Shown: positions 53,762 to 62,560, numbered from the stretch's first letter. The stretch is 64,000 bases of DNA from Agrobacterium tumefaciens (GCF_013337285.1 NZ_SUPW01000002.1:62001-126000); one strand, 5' to 3'. Notes: generated by a model not told the origin, from the sequence alone. Program-made: numbers and translations.

Positions 53762-54286
53762 TCAACCGCGAAAACCGTCCCGCAGCGTTTCGAACTTCGC
53801 CAACTGCTCGGCCCGCAATTCCTTGTTTTCGTCGCGGCGGACGAAAATCTTGAACATGGCGCTGCCGGCGGCATTCATGAACCAGACGGAACAGGAGCGG
53901 CGGCCGTGAAAACCGCGATCGACGAAGGTGATCGTGGCGCAATTGTCCTTCTTGATGTGACCACCGATCGGGCTGTCGCCGTGGATGTTGAACCAGCCGT
54001 GGCTTTCCGTGCCTTCCGGCAGGTGGCCGGGCACTTCAAACACGATATCGCCGGTCTGCACGATCATCAGGACTTCGCCCCAGCCGCGCATCTCGTTCCA
54101 GATCGCGTCGAACTGATCAGCGGCAGCGGAAACGGCCGCACCTTGCGGCAGGATCGCCAGAATTTCGGCCGGCGTCACCTCGGCCTTGGCGGCGATGGCT
54201 TCGACGATGCCGTCAGGCTTTTCGGCAAGGGCGGCGGCGGCGCGGGCCTGCCTGTCGTCGTCGGTCTTTTGGGCTGCAATGCTCAT
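53762..54286 (-). CDS. hutX: Heme utilization cytosolic carrier protein HutX
   Basis: 174 residues. C-terminal two-thirds carry family segments GWGEVLMIVQTGDIVFEVPG, HGDSPIGGHIKKDNCATI and the FVDRGFHGRRSCSVWF stretch. HutX-type proteins accept incoming heme in the cytoplasm and pass it to degrading enzymes. ATG 54286, 10 bp after the HmuQ-like gene, so the two are co-transcribed and divergent from hmuTUV. Confidence 0.92.
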   Translation of the reverse strand: MSIAAQKTDDDRQARAAAALAEKPDGIVEAIAAKAEVTPAEILAILPQGAAVSAAADQFDAIWNEMRGWGEVLMIVQTGDIVFEVPGHLPEGTESHGWFNIHGDSPIGGHIKKDNCATITFVDRGFHGRRSCSVWFMNAAGSAMFKIFVRRDENKELRAEQLAKFETLRDGFRG

Positions 54287-54296
54287 CGGGCGGGTC

Positions 54297-54644
54297 TCAG
54301 GCGGCAATCGAACGGCGTTCGCCATTCTTGTCTTCATGGATGATGACGTCGAAACCTTCGAAATGCGGGCCGGAAAGATATTCGACTTTGCCGCGATTTT
54401 CGCCGGCCTTGGCGTGGGCAGCGCGGAACTGTTCGGACTTCGTCCAGGCAAGGAAATCGTCCTTGGTGGCCCAGAGCGTGTGCGAGGCATAAAGCGTGTG
54501 GTCGTCCGCCTTCGGGCCTTTCAGCATGTGGAATTCGATATAGCCCGGCAATTCGCTCAGGTGCGATTTGCGCTCGCGCCAGATGGATTCGAAGGTTTCT
54601 TCGTAACCCGGTACGACGCGAAAACGGTTCATTGCGATAAACAT
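54297..54644 (-). CDS. IsdG-family heme-degrading monooxygenase (HmuQ/HmuD-like)
   Basis: 115-residue ABM-fold protein. The IsdG catalytic triad is present at matching positions: N6, W67 and H77 (IsdG N7/W67/H77). The N-terminus FIAMNRFRVVPG and LPGYIEFHMLKGP resemble Bradyrhizobium HmuQ/HmuD. Likely degrades imported heme, releasing iron in the cytoplasm. First gene of a two-gene unit with hutX. Confidence 0.9.
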   Translation of the reverse strand: MFIAMNRFRVVPGYEETFESIWRERKSHLSELPGYIEFHMLKGPKADDHTLYASHTLWATKDDFLAWTKSEQFRAAHAKAGENRGKVEYLSGPHFEGFDVIIHEDKNGERRSIAA

Positions 54645-54743
54645 GGAATTCTCCCTTTAAGTTTCCTGTTTCAGTCAGGATATCCAGCCGCGGCGACGTT
54701 GGGAAGAGGCTCACGACAAAGCGAACAAAATTACTCCACTTAT

Positions 54744-54758
54744 TGATTGCGCGGCTCA
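54744..54758. promoter_or_regulatory. Weak candidate RirA-type iron-responsive operator (TGA-N9-TCA)
   Basis: TGATTGCGCGGCTCA fits the loose TGA-N9-TCA pattern in the 196-bp divergent hmuQ/hmuT promoter region. The pattern is short enough to occur by chance. Confidence 0.25.
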
Positions 54759-54786
54759 TAAACATGTGCAAATAACTCAAGTTAAA

Positions 54787-54808
54787 GGGCGCGGGCAAAG
54801 CCGCGCCC
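54787..54808 (+). other. GC-rich hairpin in hmuT leader
   Basis: GGGCGCGG / GCAAAG / CCGCGCCC, perfect 8-bp stem ending 32 bp before the hmuT ATG. No T tract. It could influence translation or mRNA stability. Confidence 0.55.
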
Positions 54809-54840
54809 GCCCGTGTTTGGTCGTGTTTCAGGATAACGCC

Positions 54841-55734
54841 ATGTTGAATTTTCGCCTTCGCCCGCTCGTTTTCGCCGCCCTTGTGCCCGCCGCAATCGCC
54901 TTTGCCGCGCCGGCTGCCACGGCTTCGGACAAGGGTAATCCGGAGGCGAAACGTATTGTCGCGGTGGGCGGAACGGTGACGGAAATCCTCTATGCGCTGG
55001 GTGCGCAGGACCGTATCGTGGCGCGCGACAGCACCAGCAGCTATCCGGCTGATGCGCTCTCCAAGCCTGACATCGGCTATATGCGGGCGCTGTCGTCGGA
55101 AGGCATTCTGTCGCAGAAACCGGATCTCATCCTCTCCGAGGACGGCTCCGGCCCGGCGGATGTCGTTGCTATTCTCAAGGCAAGCGCGGTGCCTTTCGTC
55201 ACCGTCGATACGCCGCCAAGCGGCGATGCGATACCGAAGAAGATCGAGGATATCGGCGCGGCTGTGGGGCTTTCTGACAAGGCTAAGGCGCTGGCGGCGG
55301 ACACCAGGGCCGGACTGGATGCGCTTGCCAAGGATGTTTCGACTGTCCCTGAAAAGAACAGGAAGCGCGTTCTTTTCGTGCTCTCCAGCGCCGGCGGCCG
55401 CGTCATGGCGGCGGGCAAGGATACGGAAGCCGCGGCGATCATCGAAATGGCCGGCGGTATCAATGCCGCTCAGGAAATCAGCGGTTATAAGCCGCTGACG
55501 GATGAGGCGGTCATCGCCGCCGCACCCGATGTCGTGCTGACGATGGCGCGCGGCGACCATGCTGGCAAGATGGCCGAGATTTTTGCGCTGCCCGCCTTCC
55601 AATCCACGCCGGCCGCCGCTGCAAAGGCGCTGATCAGCATGGACGGGCTTTATCTCATCGGTTTTGGTCCGCGCACGCCGGCTGCCGGCCGTGAGCTGGC
55701 AGCCAAGCTTTACCCGGAGACGGTAAAGCCGTGA
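54841..55734 (+). CDS. hmuT: Hemin ABC transporter substrate-binding protein
   Basis: 297 residues with a Sec signal (ending ATASDK). Class III binding protein with RIVAVGGTVTEILYALGAQDRIVARDSTSSYP, the HmuT signature containing the heme-ligand loop region (Y at 'SSYP'), and GYMRALSSEGILSQKPDLIL. ATG 54841 with AGGAT upstream. Its stop overlaps the hmuU start by 4 bp. Confidence 0.94.
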   Translation: MLNFRLRPLVFAALVPAAIAFAAPAATASDKGNPEAKRIVAVGGTVTEILYALGAQDRIVARDSTSSYPADALSKPDIGYMRALSSEGILSQKPDLILSEDGSGPADVVAILKASAVPFVTVDTPPSGDAIPKKIEDIGAAVGLSDKAKALAADTRAGLDALAKDVSTVPEKNRKRVLFVLSSAGGRVMAAGKDTEAAAIIEMAGGINAAQEISGYKPLTDEAVIAAAPDVVLTMARGDHAGKMAEIFALPAFQSTPAAAAKALISMDGLYLIGFGPRTPAAGRELAAKLYPETVKP

Positions 55735-56819
55735 GCCTTGCTGCCTTGAGTTCCGCTGAGGGCAGGGTTGCCGGCGACAGATCCCGGCAGGGGGTCGTCA
55801 CGCTTGCCGTGCTTGTCGGCATCCTGCTGTTTGCCTGTGGTGTGTCGCTTGTCAGCGGCCCGACGGGCGTCGGCATTTCTGAACTCTTCGCTTATCTTAC
55901 CGGCGGTGCGGCTGAGCTCGACGCCCGTGACAAAATCATTCTCGAAGCGGTGCGCCTGCCACGCACGGCGCTCGGCATGTTGATCGGCGCGGGGCTTGGC
56001 GTCTCCGGTGCGATGATGCAGGGCCTGTTCCGCAATCCGTTGGCTGATCCCGGCATTGTCGGCGTCACCTCGGGTGCCGCGCTGTTTGCGGTTGCCGCCA
56101 TTTCTCTCGGGGAAGGCGCGCTTGCCACGGTCGCTGTGTTTTTCGGCCCGCATTTTCTGCCGCTGATGGCGTTTTTCGGTGGGCTCCTGAACACCTGGGT
56201 GCTTTATCTGATCGCTACGAAGGACGGCGCCACCTCCACCACCACACTCATTCTGGCCGGCATCGCGGTGGCGGCGATCAGCGGCGCACTGACCGGGCTG
56301 ATGATCTTCATGGCCGATGATCGGGCGCTGCGTGACATTACCTTCTGGTCGCTCGGCTCGCTTGGCGGGGCGACGCCCGCCAAGGTGCTCGCCACCTTGC
56401 CGTTCATCATCGTCGTGCTTGCCATCATTCCCTTCGTCGCACGCGGGCTGGATGCGCTGATTCTGGGTGATGCCGCCGCCTTCCACATGGGCATTCCGGT
56501 GCAGCGGTTGAAGCGGATCGTCATTCTGGCGGTTGCCGCCGCCTGCGGGGCAAGTGTAGCGGCGGCCGGTTCTATCGGTTTCGTCGGCATCGTCGTGCCG
56601 CATCTTTTGCGCCTTGCCATCGGCCCGTCGCACCGCTTCCTTTTGCCGGCCTCCGCCCTTGGCGGCGCGGCGCTGCTGCTTTTGGCCGATAGTTTCGCCC
56701 GGACGGTGGCGGCACCGGCGGAATTGCCCATCGGCGTCGTCACGGCGCTGATCGGCGCGCCGGTCTTCCTGTTCCTGCTGCTTGGGCGCGGCGGCTTTTC
56801 CATGCGGAACGCGTCATGA
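55731..56819 (+). CDS. hmuU: Hemin ABC transporter permease
   Basis: 362-residue FecCD-type permease, GTG start within the hmuT stop (GTGA). RLPRTALGMLIGAGLGVSGAMMQGLFRNPLADPGIVGVTSGAALF and GSIGFVGIVVPHLLRLAIGPSHRFLLP are diagnostic of heme/BtuC-like permeases. 10 predicted helices. Confidence 0.95.
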   Translation: MSLAALSSAEGRVAGDRSRQGVVTLAVLVGILLFACGVSLVSGPTGVGISELFAYLTGGAAELDARDKIILEAVRLPRTALGMLIGAGLGVSGAMMQGLFRNPLADPGIVGVTSGAALFAVAAISLGEGALATVAVFFGPHFLPLMAFFGGLLNTWVLYLIATKDGATSTTTLILAGIAVAAISGALTGLMIFMADDRALRDITFWSLGSLGGATPAKVLATLPFIIVVLAIIPFVARGLDALILGDAAAFHMGIPVQRLKRIVILAVAAACGASVAAAGSIGFVGIVVPHLLRLAIGPSHRFLLPASALGGAALLLLADSFARTVAAPAELPIGVVTALIGAPVFLFLLLGRGGFSMRNAS

Positions 56820-57598
56820 TCCGGGCCGAAAACATCACCCTCATCCGCTCCGGTCGCCGCTTGCTGGACGACGTCAGCGTCGACCTGAAACCGGGCAAGG
56901 TCAATGTCATCATCGGCCCAAACGGTGCGGGTAAATCCACGCTGATGAAGGTTCTGTGCGGTGAGCTGCCTCCAGAGCATGGTTCGGTTACCTATAACGA
57001 CATCGCCCTGCCGCTGTTCAAGCCGGTGCAGCTTGCCCGCCTGCGCGCCGTGCTGCCGCAGAATACCCAACTTGCCTTTCCTTTCACCGCGTTTGAAATC
57101 GTGCGCATGGGGGCGGTGGCGCAAGGCTCGCGTGCACCGGATGAACAGGCCCGCCGGGCGCTTGCCAAGGCCGGCTTGAGGGGTTTCGAGCAGCGCTCCT
57201 ACAACATGCTGTCGGGCGGCGAGCAGCAGCGGGTGCAATTTGCACGCGCCTTGGCACAGGTGCCTTTTCCGGTGGAAAACGGCGAGGTGCGGGCGCTGTT
57301 TCTCGACGAGCCAACGGCAAGTCTCGATATCGGCCACCAGATCGCAGTCCTGGAAACGGCCCGCGATTTCGCAGCCGGTGGCGGTCTGGTGCTGGCCATC
57401 CTGCATGATCTCAACCTGGCGGCGGAATTTGCCGATCAACTTATCGTCATGCATGGCGGTCAGGTGACGGCGAGCGGTCCCTCGCTCGACACGATCAGCG
57501 ATGAGACGATTGCAAGGGTCTATGGCATTGGCGGCGTCGTCGGCCGGTTGCCGGCGCGGCATATTCCTTACGTTCTGCCGCAGTCGCGGCATCGCTAG
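56816..57598 (+). CDS. hmuV: Hemin ABC transporter ATP-binding protein
   Basis: 260 residues; Walker A GPNGAGKST, signature LSGGEQQRVQFARAL, Walker B ALFLDEPTASLD, switch His LAILHDLNLA. The ALAQVPFPVENG insertion before Walker B is typical of HmuV. Overlaps hmuU by 4 bp (ATGA). Convergent with the YbaN-like gene 11 bp away; no TonB-dependent heme receptor is in the window. Confidence 0.95.
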   Translation: MIRAENITLIRSGRRLLDDVSVDLKPGKVNVIIGPNGAGKSTLMKVLCGELPPEHGSVTYNDIALPLFKPVQLARLRAVLPQNTQLAFPFTAFEIVRMGAVAQGSRAPDEQARRALAKAGLRGFEQRSYNMLSGGEQQRVQFARALAQVPFPVENGEVRALFLDEPTASLDIGHQIAVLETARDFAAGGGLVLAILHDLNLAAEFADQLIVMHGGQVTASGPSLDTISDETIARVYGIGGVVGRLPARHIPYVLPQSRHR

Positions 57599-57609
57599 GA
57601 GAAAACCGC

Positions 57610-57966
57610 TCAGCTTTCCGGGCGGGTGGCGATGAACAGTGCAGAGCCAAGCATGACGGCGGCAACAATTGCCGCGCGCACAAGCGGCGGGTCGCTCAGG
57701 AACCAGAAGGCAGCGTAACTCACCGTCATGGCCGAAAGCGCGGCGATCTTGGCCTTGCGGGCAATTGCGCCGCGTTCGCGCCAACGCCGAAGCGAAGGGC
57801 CGAATCTGGGGTGGCTGAGAAGCCATGCCTCGAGCCTGGGTGAAGAGCGGGAAAAACACCAGAGCGCCAGAAGCAGAAACGGCGTGGTGGGCAAAACGGG
57901 AAGAAACGCGCCGACAATGCCGGTCGCGACCATAAGCCAGCCAAGACAGAGGTATAGAAGGCGCAT
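57610..57966 (-). CDS. DUF454 (YbaN-like) inner-membrane protein
   Basis: 118 residues. YLCLGWLMVATGIVGAFLPVLPTTPFLLLALWCFSRSSPRLEAWLLSHPRFG is the DUF454 signature; three predicted helices. In several bacteria such genes sit beside heme genes, as here, but the role is unknown. Confidence 0.88.
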   Translation of the reverse strand: MRLLYLCLGWLMVATGIVGAFLPVLPTTPFLLLALWCFSRSSPRLEAWLLSHPRFGPSLRRWRERGAIARKAKIAALSAMTVSYAAFWFLSDPPLVRAAIVAAVMLGSALFIATRPES

Positions 57967-58218
57967 GGCTATGCCGGTATCATGACTTATCTACTCATGA
58001 TAGAGCGGGTGTGAGAAAACCGCGAGCCTTGTTGCCGCAGGCCCCTCGCCAGACCGGGAAAACCGGCGGTTTTTGCCATCACATTTGGCGTGATCGAACC
58101 GTTACGCGCCGTCGCAGGTTGCCTTTAGGGTTGAAAGCGCGACGCTCAGTCTTTATCCCCTTGGGCCGCATGCCCGGAGCATAACCGGGCCACCACGGGT
58201 TAAGAAGAAGGAAACACC

Positions 58219-58614
58219 ATGGCCAAGCTGATCCACTCGATGGTCCGGGTGCTGGACGAAAAGCGTTCGGTGGAATTTTACAAACAGGCTTTCGGGCTTG
58301 AGATTGCGGAACGCGCCGAGTTCGAGAATTTCACGCTGATTTATCTCAGCAATGCCGAGGGCGATTTCGAGCTGGAGCTGACCGTCAACCGGGCGCGCGA
58401 AGTGCCCTATGCGCTGGGTGATGGTTACGGCCATCTCGCCGTCAGCGTTGCCGATGTGGATGCGGAGCATCAGCGCTTCACCGAGATCGGCCTGTCTCCC
58501 GGCAAGATCATTGAGGCCGAACACAAGGGCCAGCCTTTCGCAAAATACTTTTTCATCTGCGATCCTGATGGCTACAAGATCGAGGTATTGCAGCGCGGCA
58601 ACCGGTTCAAATAG
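58219..58614 (+). CDS. VOC-family glyoxalase I-like protein
   Basis: 131 residues, two beta-alpha-beta-beta-beta modules. Metal ligands in GlxI positions: H6 (LIHSMVRV), the Glu in ELELTVN, the His in GYGHLAVSV and the Glu in YKIEVLQRG. Probably a lactoylglutathione lyase for methylglyoxal detoxification. GAAGGAAACACC before the ATG; 15 bp upstream of ung. Confidence 0.87.
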   Translation: MAKLIHSMVRVLDEKRSVEFYKQAFGLEIAERAEFENFTLIYLSNAEGDFELELTVNRAREVPYALGDGYGHLAVSVADVDAEHQRFTEIGLSPGKIIEAEHKGQPFAKYFFICDPDGYKIEVLQRGNRFK

Positions 58615-58629
58615 GTTAGAGGAAAGATC

Positions 58630-59358
58630 ATGGGAGAGGCGGGCATGGCAGAGGCAGGCGTCAAACTTGAGGATAGCTGGAAACGCGTTCTTTCCGCCGA
58701 ATTCGCCAGCCCCTACATGCTGAAGCTGAAAGACTTCCTGCTTGCCGAAAAAACTGCCGGCAAGCGCATCTTTCCCAAGGGCGCCGAATATTTCCGGGCG
58801 CTGGATCTGACGCCGCTGGATGAAGTGAAGGTCGTCATTCTGGGACAGGACCCCTATCACGGGCTGGGTCAGGCGCATGGCCTGTGTTTTTCAGTCCAGC
58901 CCGGCGTGCGCATTCCGCCTTCGCTCGTCAATATCTATAAGGAATTGCAGGCCGATCTCGGTATCCGCCCGGTCGGGCACGGTTTTCTGGAAAGCTGGGC
59001 GAAACAGGGCGTGCTTTTGCTCAACAGCGTACTGACGGTGGAAGAATCCCGCGCCGCCTCGCATCAGGGGCAGGGCTGGGAGAAATTTACCGACGCCGTC
59101 ATCCGCGCCGTCAATGACGAATGCGACCATGTGGTGTTCCTGCTCTGGGGTTCCTATGCCCAGAAAAAGGCGGCCTTCGTCGACCAAAAAAAACATCTGG
59201 TGCTGCGCTCTCCGCACCCTTCGCCGCTTTCGGCCCATAACGGCTTTTTCGGCAATGGTCATTTTTCCAAGGCGAATGCCTTTCTCGTCTCCCACGGTCG
59301 CCAGCCGATCGACTGGCAATTGCCGGAAACGGCGGGAAGCGATAAAAACCTTCTTTAG
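58630..59358 (+). CDS. ung: Uracil-DNA glycosylase
   Basis: 242 residues. Catalytic Asp D74 in GQDPYHG, uracil-binding [10 protein letters not shown], and the DNA-intercalation loop [15 protein letters not shown]. Family 1 UDG, removes deaminated cytosine. A second possible start (GTG/ATG six codons in) exists. Probably co-transcribed with the glyoxalase-like gene. Confidence 0.96.
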   Translation: MGEAGMAEAGVKLEDSWKRVLSAEFASPYMLKLKDFLLAEKTAGKRIFPKGAEYFRALDLTPLDEVKVVILGQDPYHGLGQAHGLCFSVQPGVRIPPSLVNIYKELQADLGIRPVGHGFLESWAKQGVLLLNSVLTVEESRAASHQGQGWEKFTDAVIRAVNDECDHVVFLLWGSYAQKKAAFVDQKKHLVLRSPHPSPLSAHNGFFGNGHFSKANAFLVSHGRQPIDWQLPETAGSDKNLL

Positions 59359-59428
59359 ATACTCATAAATACCTTTACGCTTTGCGGTTGTCGGGATTAA
59401 AGATAACCGGACTATAAAGTGAAGGATT

Positions 59429-60505
59429 ATGCCCGTGTCTCTCCTGTCTGCAGAAACCTCCGTCTCGCTGCCCGATCCGCTGTCGATCGTTGACGCTTTC
59501 GAAGATCATTTTTCCGAGCATATGGAGATGGAGCGAGAGGGGCCGACGGTGCGCTTCAAGACCGAATATGGCCATGGCAGCTTCAGCGCCGAAGGTGGCC
59601 GTTTTGCCGCGCGGGTCAGTTGCATTTCCGAACACATCCTGATGTCGGTGAAGGCCATGGTGGCCGAGCATATTGTTGAGTTTTCCGGCAAAACGGGGCT
59701 GGATTTCCGCTGGAGCGGCCATGGGGCCTATCAGCGTGAATTGCCCAATCTCTTCATCGGCAGGGTTGCCCGCGCCTATAACCTCACGCCGCATATGCGC
59801 CGGCTGGTGGTATCGGTTGAAAGCGGCATCGAAAGACTTGTGACCGGCGGCATGCATGTGCGCCTGCTTCTGGTGCCGGATCAGGCCCGCGCACCGGTCT
59901 GGCCCTATCTCGCACCCACCGGCGCCATCGTCTGGCCGGCCGGCGACGATCTTCTGATGCGGCGCGTTTATACCATCCGTTCCGGCGATATTGGTCGCGG
60001 CGAGGTGGATATCGATTTCGTCATGCATGAGGGTGATGACATGCCGGGCGCAACCTTCGGCGCGACGGCAAAGCCGGGTGATGTTCTCGGCATCATCGGC
60101 CCGAGCGGCACTTGCCCGGAAGCGGAGCGTTACGTCTTTGCCGGTGACGAAACGGCGCTGCCGGTGATGCTGCGCATGGCAGCCGAAATGCCTGTTGGCA
60201 AGACGCTCAGCGTCTACGCCGAAATTGACGACGAGACCGAGCGGCAGGAGATTGTCTGCGCCGCCAATGTTGAATGGACATGGCTCTATCGTCGCGGCAA
60301 GCCTGCCGGCACCTCCGGCCTCATCGAAAAGGCGCTGCGCGAGCATGCCTGGAGTGCGGACCACGAGGGCCTGCATGTCTTCGTCGCCTGCGAAAAATCA
60401 GAGGCGAGGGCGGCCAAATCCTTCCTGACCGACGAGATCGCCTTCCCCAAGGCGTCGCTGCGCGCTGTCGGTTACTGGACGATGGGCGCTGCCGACGATC
60501 ACTAA
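59429..60505 (+). CDS. Siderophore-interacting protein (FAD reductase) with N-terminal DUF2218 domain
   Basis: 358 residues in two parts. DUF2218 (about 20-105) is a small domain usually encoded alone. The SIP domain (about 110-355) has the FAD-binding RRVYTIRSGD, the phosphate-binding GPSGTCPEAERYVFAGDETALPV, and a C-terminal GYWTMG. SIPs reduce ferric siderophores in the cytoplasm. Matches the iron theme (siderophore importer at 38.7-42.4 kb). GAAGG before the ATG. Confidence 0.92.
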   Translation: MPVSLLSAETSVSLPDPLSIVDAFEDHFSEHMEMEREGPTVRFKTEYGHGSFSAEGGRFAARVSCISEHILMSVKAMVAEHIVEFSGKTGLDFRWSGHGAYQRELPNLFIGRVARAYNLTPHMRRLVVSVESGIERLVTGGMHVRLLLVPDQARAPVWPYLAPTGAIVWPAGDDLLMRRVYTIRSGDIGRGEVDIDFVMHEGDDMPGATFGATAKPGDVLGIIGPSGTCPEAERYVFAGDETALPVMLRMAAEMPVGKTLSVYAEIDDETERQEIVCAANVEWTWLYRRGKPAGTSGLIEKALREHAWSADHEGLHVFVACEKSEARAAKSFLTDEIAFPKASLRAVGYWTMGAADDH

Positions 60506-60526
60506 GGTTGCCTTGGCCGGCTGATT

Positions 60527-60578
60527 GAACAGTGAATCTTATTGTTCACTGATCGGGAACAATCCGTTCCTGTTGTTC
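60527..60578. promoter_or_regulatory. Cluster of alternating GAACA/TGTTC half-sites upstream of the MhqO-like gene
   Basis: Four alternating half-sites: GAACA (60527), TGTTC (60543), GAACA (60557), TGTTC (60574). They include CAGTGAA/TTCACTG (60530-60551) and TTGTTC/GAACAA inverted pairs. Likely operator array of an unidentified redox or MarR-type regulator. Confidence 0.5.
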
Positions 60579-60669
60579 GATCTATCCCCGGCGCGTCCCT
60601 TGCCCCATCTTTACGCCATGAACAGGGCAGGCCCGATTGCGAGGCCTGCCAGGCGAAAAGGGGTTTATC

Positions 60670-61614
60670 ATGCTCAACCAGATCAAGGGCCTACACCACG
60701 TCACGTCAATGGCGGCCAGTGCGCGCCAGAACAATGGCTTTTTCACCGATACGCTCGGCCTGCGCCGGGTGAAGAAGACCGTCAATTTCGACGCGCCTGA
60801 CGTCTATCACCTCTATTATGGCGATGAACTCGGCACGCCCGGCTCCGTCATGACCTATTTTCCGTTTCCGCATATCGCCCAAGGCCGTCCCGGCACTGGG
60901 GAAGTGGGCACCACGCTGTTTTCCGTTCCGGAAGGCTCGCTCGGCTACTGGCAGGAGCGTCTTTCGAAGGCCGGCGTGGATGGCCTGAAGGCCGATGAAG
61001 CCTTCGGCAATAAACGTCTGCATTTTGCCGGACCTGACGGAGACGGTTTCGCGCTGGTCGAGATTAAGGATGATGCCCGCGCACAATGGACCGGCAATGG
61101 CGTTGGCGAAGATCAGGCGATCCACGGTTTTCAGGGTGCCTCCTTGCGTCTTCGCGATGAAGGGGCGACTGCCGAGCTGTTGAAATTCATGGGATATCAG
61201 GAAGTGGACCGTCAGGACGGCGTGCTGCGTCTGGGCATTCCGGGCGGCAATGGTGCTGATGTCATCGACATCGAAACCATGCCGAATATTTCCGGCGCAC
61301 GGCTGGGTGCAGGGTCGGTGCACCACATCGCCTTCGCGGTTGAAAACCGGGCGACGCAGCTGGAAGTGCGCAAGGCGCTGATGGATACGGGTTATCAGGT
61401 GACGCCCGTCATCGACCGCGATTATTTCTGGGCGATCTATTTCCGCACCCCCGGCGGCGTGCTGTTTGAAGTGGCCACCAACGAACCCGGTTTCGACCGT
61501 GACGAGGACACCGCCCATCTCGGCGAGGCGCTGAAGCTGCCGAGCCAGCATGCGCATCTGCGCGCCCAGCTGGAAAAGCAGCTGGAGCCGCTGGGTGATG
61601 AGAAGGCGGTTTAA
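60670..61614 (+). CDS. VOC-family ring-cleaving dioxygenase (MhqO-like)
   Basis: 314 residues, two VOC modules. Metal ligands: His in GLHHVTSMA, His in SVHHIAFAV, Glu in GVLFEVATNEPG; YFWAIYFRTPGG is characteristic of this LinE/MhqO branch. Probably opens hydroquinone or catechol rings in quinone detoxification. ATG 60670 after AAAAGGGG. Followed by an MhqD-like hydrolase. Confidence 0.88.
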   Translation: MLNQIKGLHHVTSMAASARQNNGFFTDTLGLRRVKKTVNFDAPDVYHLYYGDELGTPGSVMTYFPFPHIAQGRPGTGEVGTTLFSVPEGSLGYWQERLSKAGVDGLKADEAFGNKRLHFAGPDGDGFALVEIKDDARAQWTGNGVGEDQAIHGFQGASLRLRDEGATAELLKFMGYQEVDRQDGVLRLGIPGGNGADVIDIETMPNISGARLGAGSVHHIAFAVENRATQLEVRKALMDTGYQVTPVIDRDYFWAIYFRTPGGVLFEVATNEPGFDRDEDTAHLGEALKLPSQHAHLRAQLEKQLEPLGDEKAV

Positions 61615-61653
61615 TCCGCTCGATTGCGCTTGGCACGACGTTGCCGTGTATTT

Positions 61654-61772
61654 CTTCTCCCCGTTTGGGGAGAAGGTGGCCCGAAGGGTCGGATGAGGGG
61701 GCAACGCCAGCGATAGATCGAGAGCTTGCCCCCTCATCCCGCTGCCGCGACCTTCTCCCCGGCGGGGAGAAG
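61654..61772. repeat. Palindromic intergenic repeat (CTTCTCCCC family)
   Basis: Starts CTTCTCCCCGTTTGGGGAGAAG and ends with CTTCTCCCC-GGC-GGGGAGAAG, with GATGAGGGGGCAA/TTGCCCCCTCATC as an inner inverted pair. The whole forms a 119-bp imperfect palindrome. Common in rhizobial intergenic DNA; lies between mhqO-like and mhqD-like genes and could fold in the mRNA. Confidence 0.85.
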
Positions 61773-61871
61773 AAACAAGCGGCGCTCGCTCGCTCAACAT
61801 GATTGCTCCACCTGGCTGAAAAAAGCCGCGGGGTATCGCTGAACCTCTTCCTTCCAGAAAGGATTTTTCCC

Positions 61872-62486
61872 ATGACCAAGGACACCTATTTCCACAAATC
61901 CCGCGCCGGTGCGGCCAGCGCGCCACTTTTCCTTGTGCTGCATGGCACGGGTGGCGATGAGAACCAGTTTTTTGATTTCGGAGCACGGCTGTTGCCGCAG
62001 GCCACCGTCCTCTCACCCGTCGGCGATGTGTCCGAACATGGCGCGGCGCGTTTCTTCCGGCGCACGGGCGAGGGCGTTTACGACTTGGCCGATCTTGCCC
62101 GCGCAACGGTGAAGATGGCCGATTTCGTCAAGGCGAACCGCGCGCATTACCAGTCCGGGCCAATCATCGGTCTCGGCTTTTCCAACGGCGCGAATATTCT
62201 CGCCAATGTGCTGATCGAACAGCCCGAGCTTTTCGATGCCGCAGTGCTGATGCATCCGCTGATCCCGTTCGAGCCGAAGATCTCCCCAGCCAAATCGTCA
62301 CGCCGGGTGCTGATCACGGCGGGAGAGCGCGATCCGATCTGCCCGGTGCCGCTGACGACAGCGCTGGAACGGAGCCTTCAGGCGCAGGGTGGAACCGTGG
62401 AAACGGTATGGCATCCGGGCGGGCATGAAATCCGCTCCAGCGAGATCGATGCTGTGCGGGAATTTCTGGCGGTTTACGGGGAGTAA
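61872..62486 (+). CDS. Alpha/beta hydrolase, MhqD-like carboxylesterase
   Basis: 204 residues. HGTGGDENQ (oxyanion), nucleophile in GLGFSNGAN, acid in GERDPICPV, base in PGGHEI: a complete triad. Resembles Bacillus MhqD (hydrolase partner of MhqO in methylhydroquinone/quinone resistance). ATG 61872 after AAAGGATTTTT. Confidence 0.88.
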   Translation: MTKDTYFHKSRAGAASAPLFLVLHGTGGDENQFFDFGARLLPQATVLSPVGDVSEHGAARFFRRTGEGVYDLADLARATVKMADFVKANRAHYQSGPIIGLGFSNGANILANVLIEQPELFDAAVLMHPLIPFEPKISPAKSSRRVLITAGERDPICPVPLTTALERSLQAQGGTVETVWHPGGHEIRSSEIDAVREFLAVYGE

Positions 62487-62560
62487 CACTTGCACTATCG
62501 GCGTTCTACGCCGGGTGGGGGGCTTCGGCTCCACATCAGCGAGCCTCTTCCCGCCCAACC

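Noticed and set aside
54744..54758. TGA-N9-TCA as a firm RirA operator
   Set aside because: Only six fixed bases; expected by chance at a few percent in a region this size, so kept only as a weak candidate.
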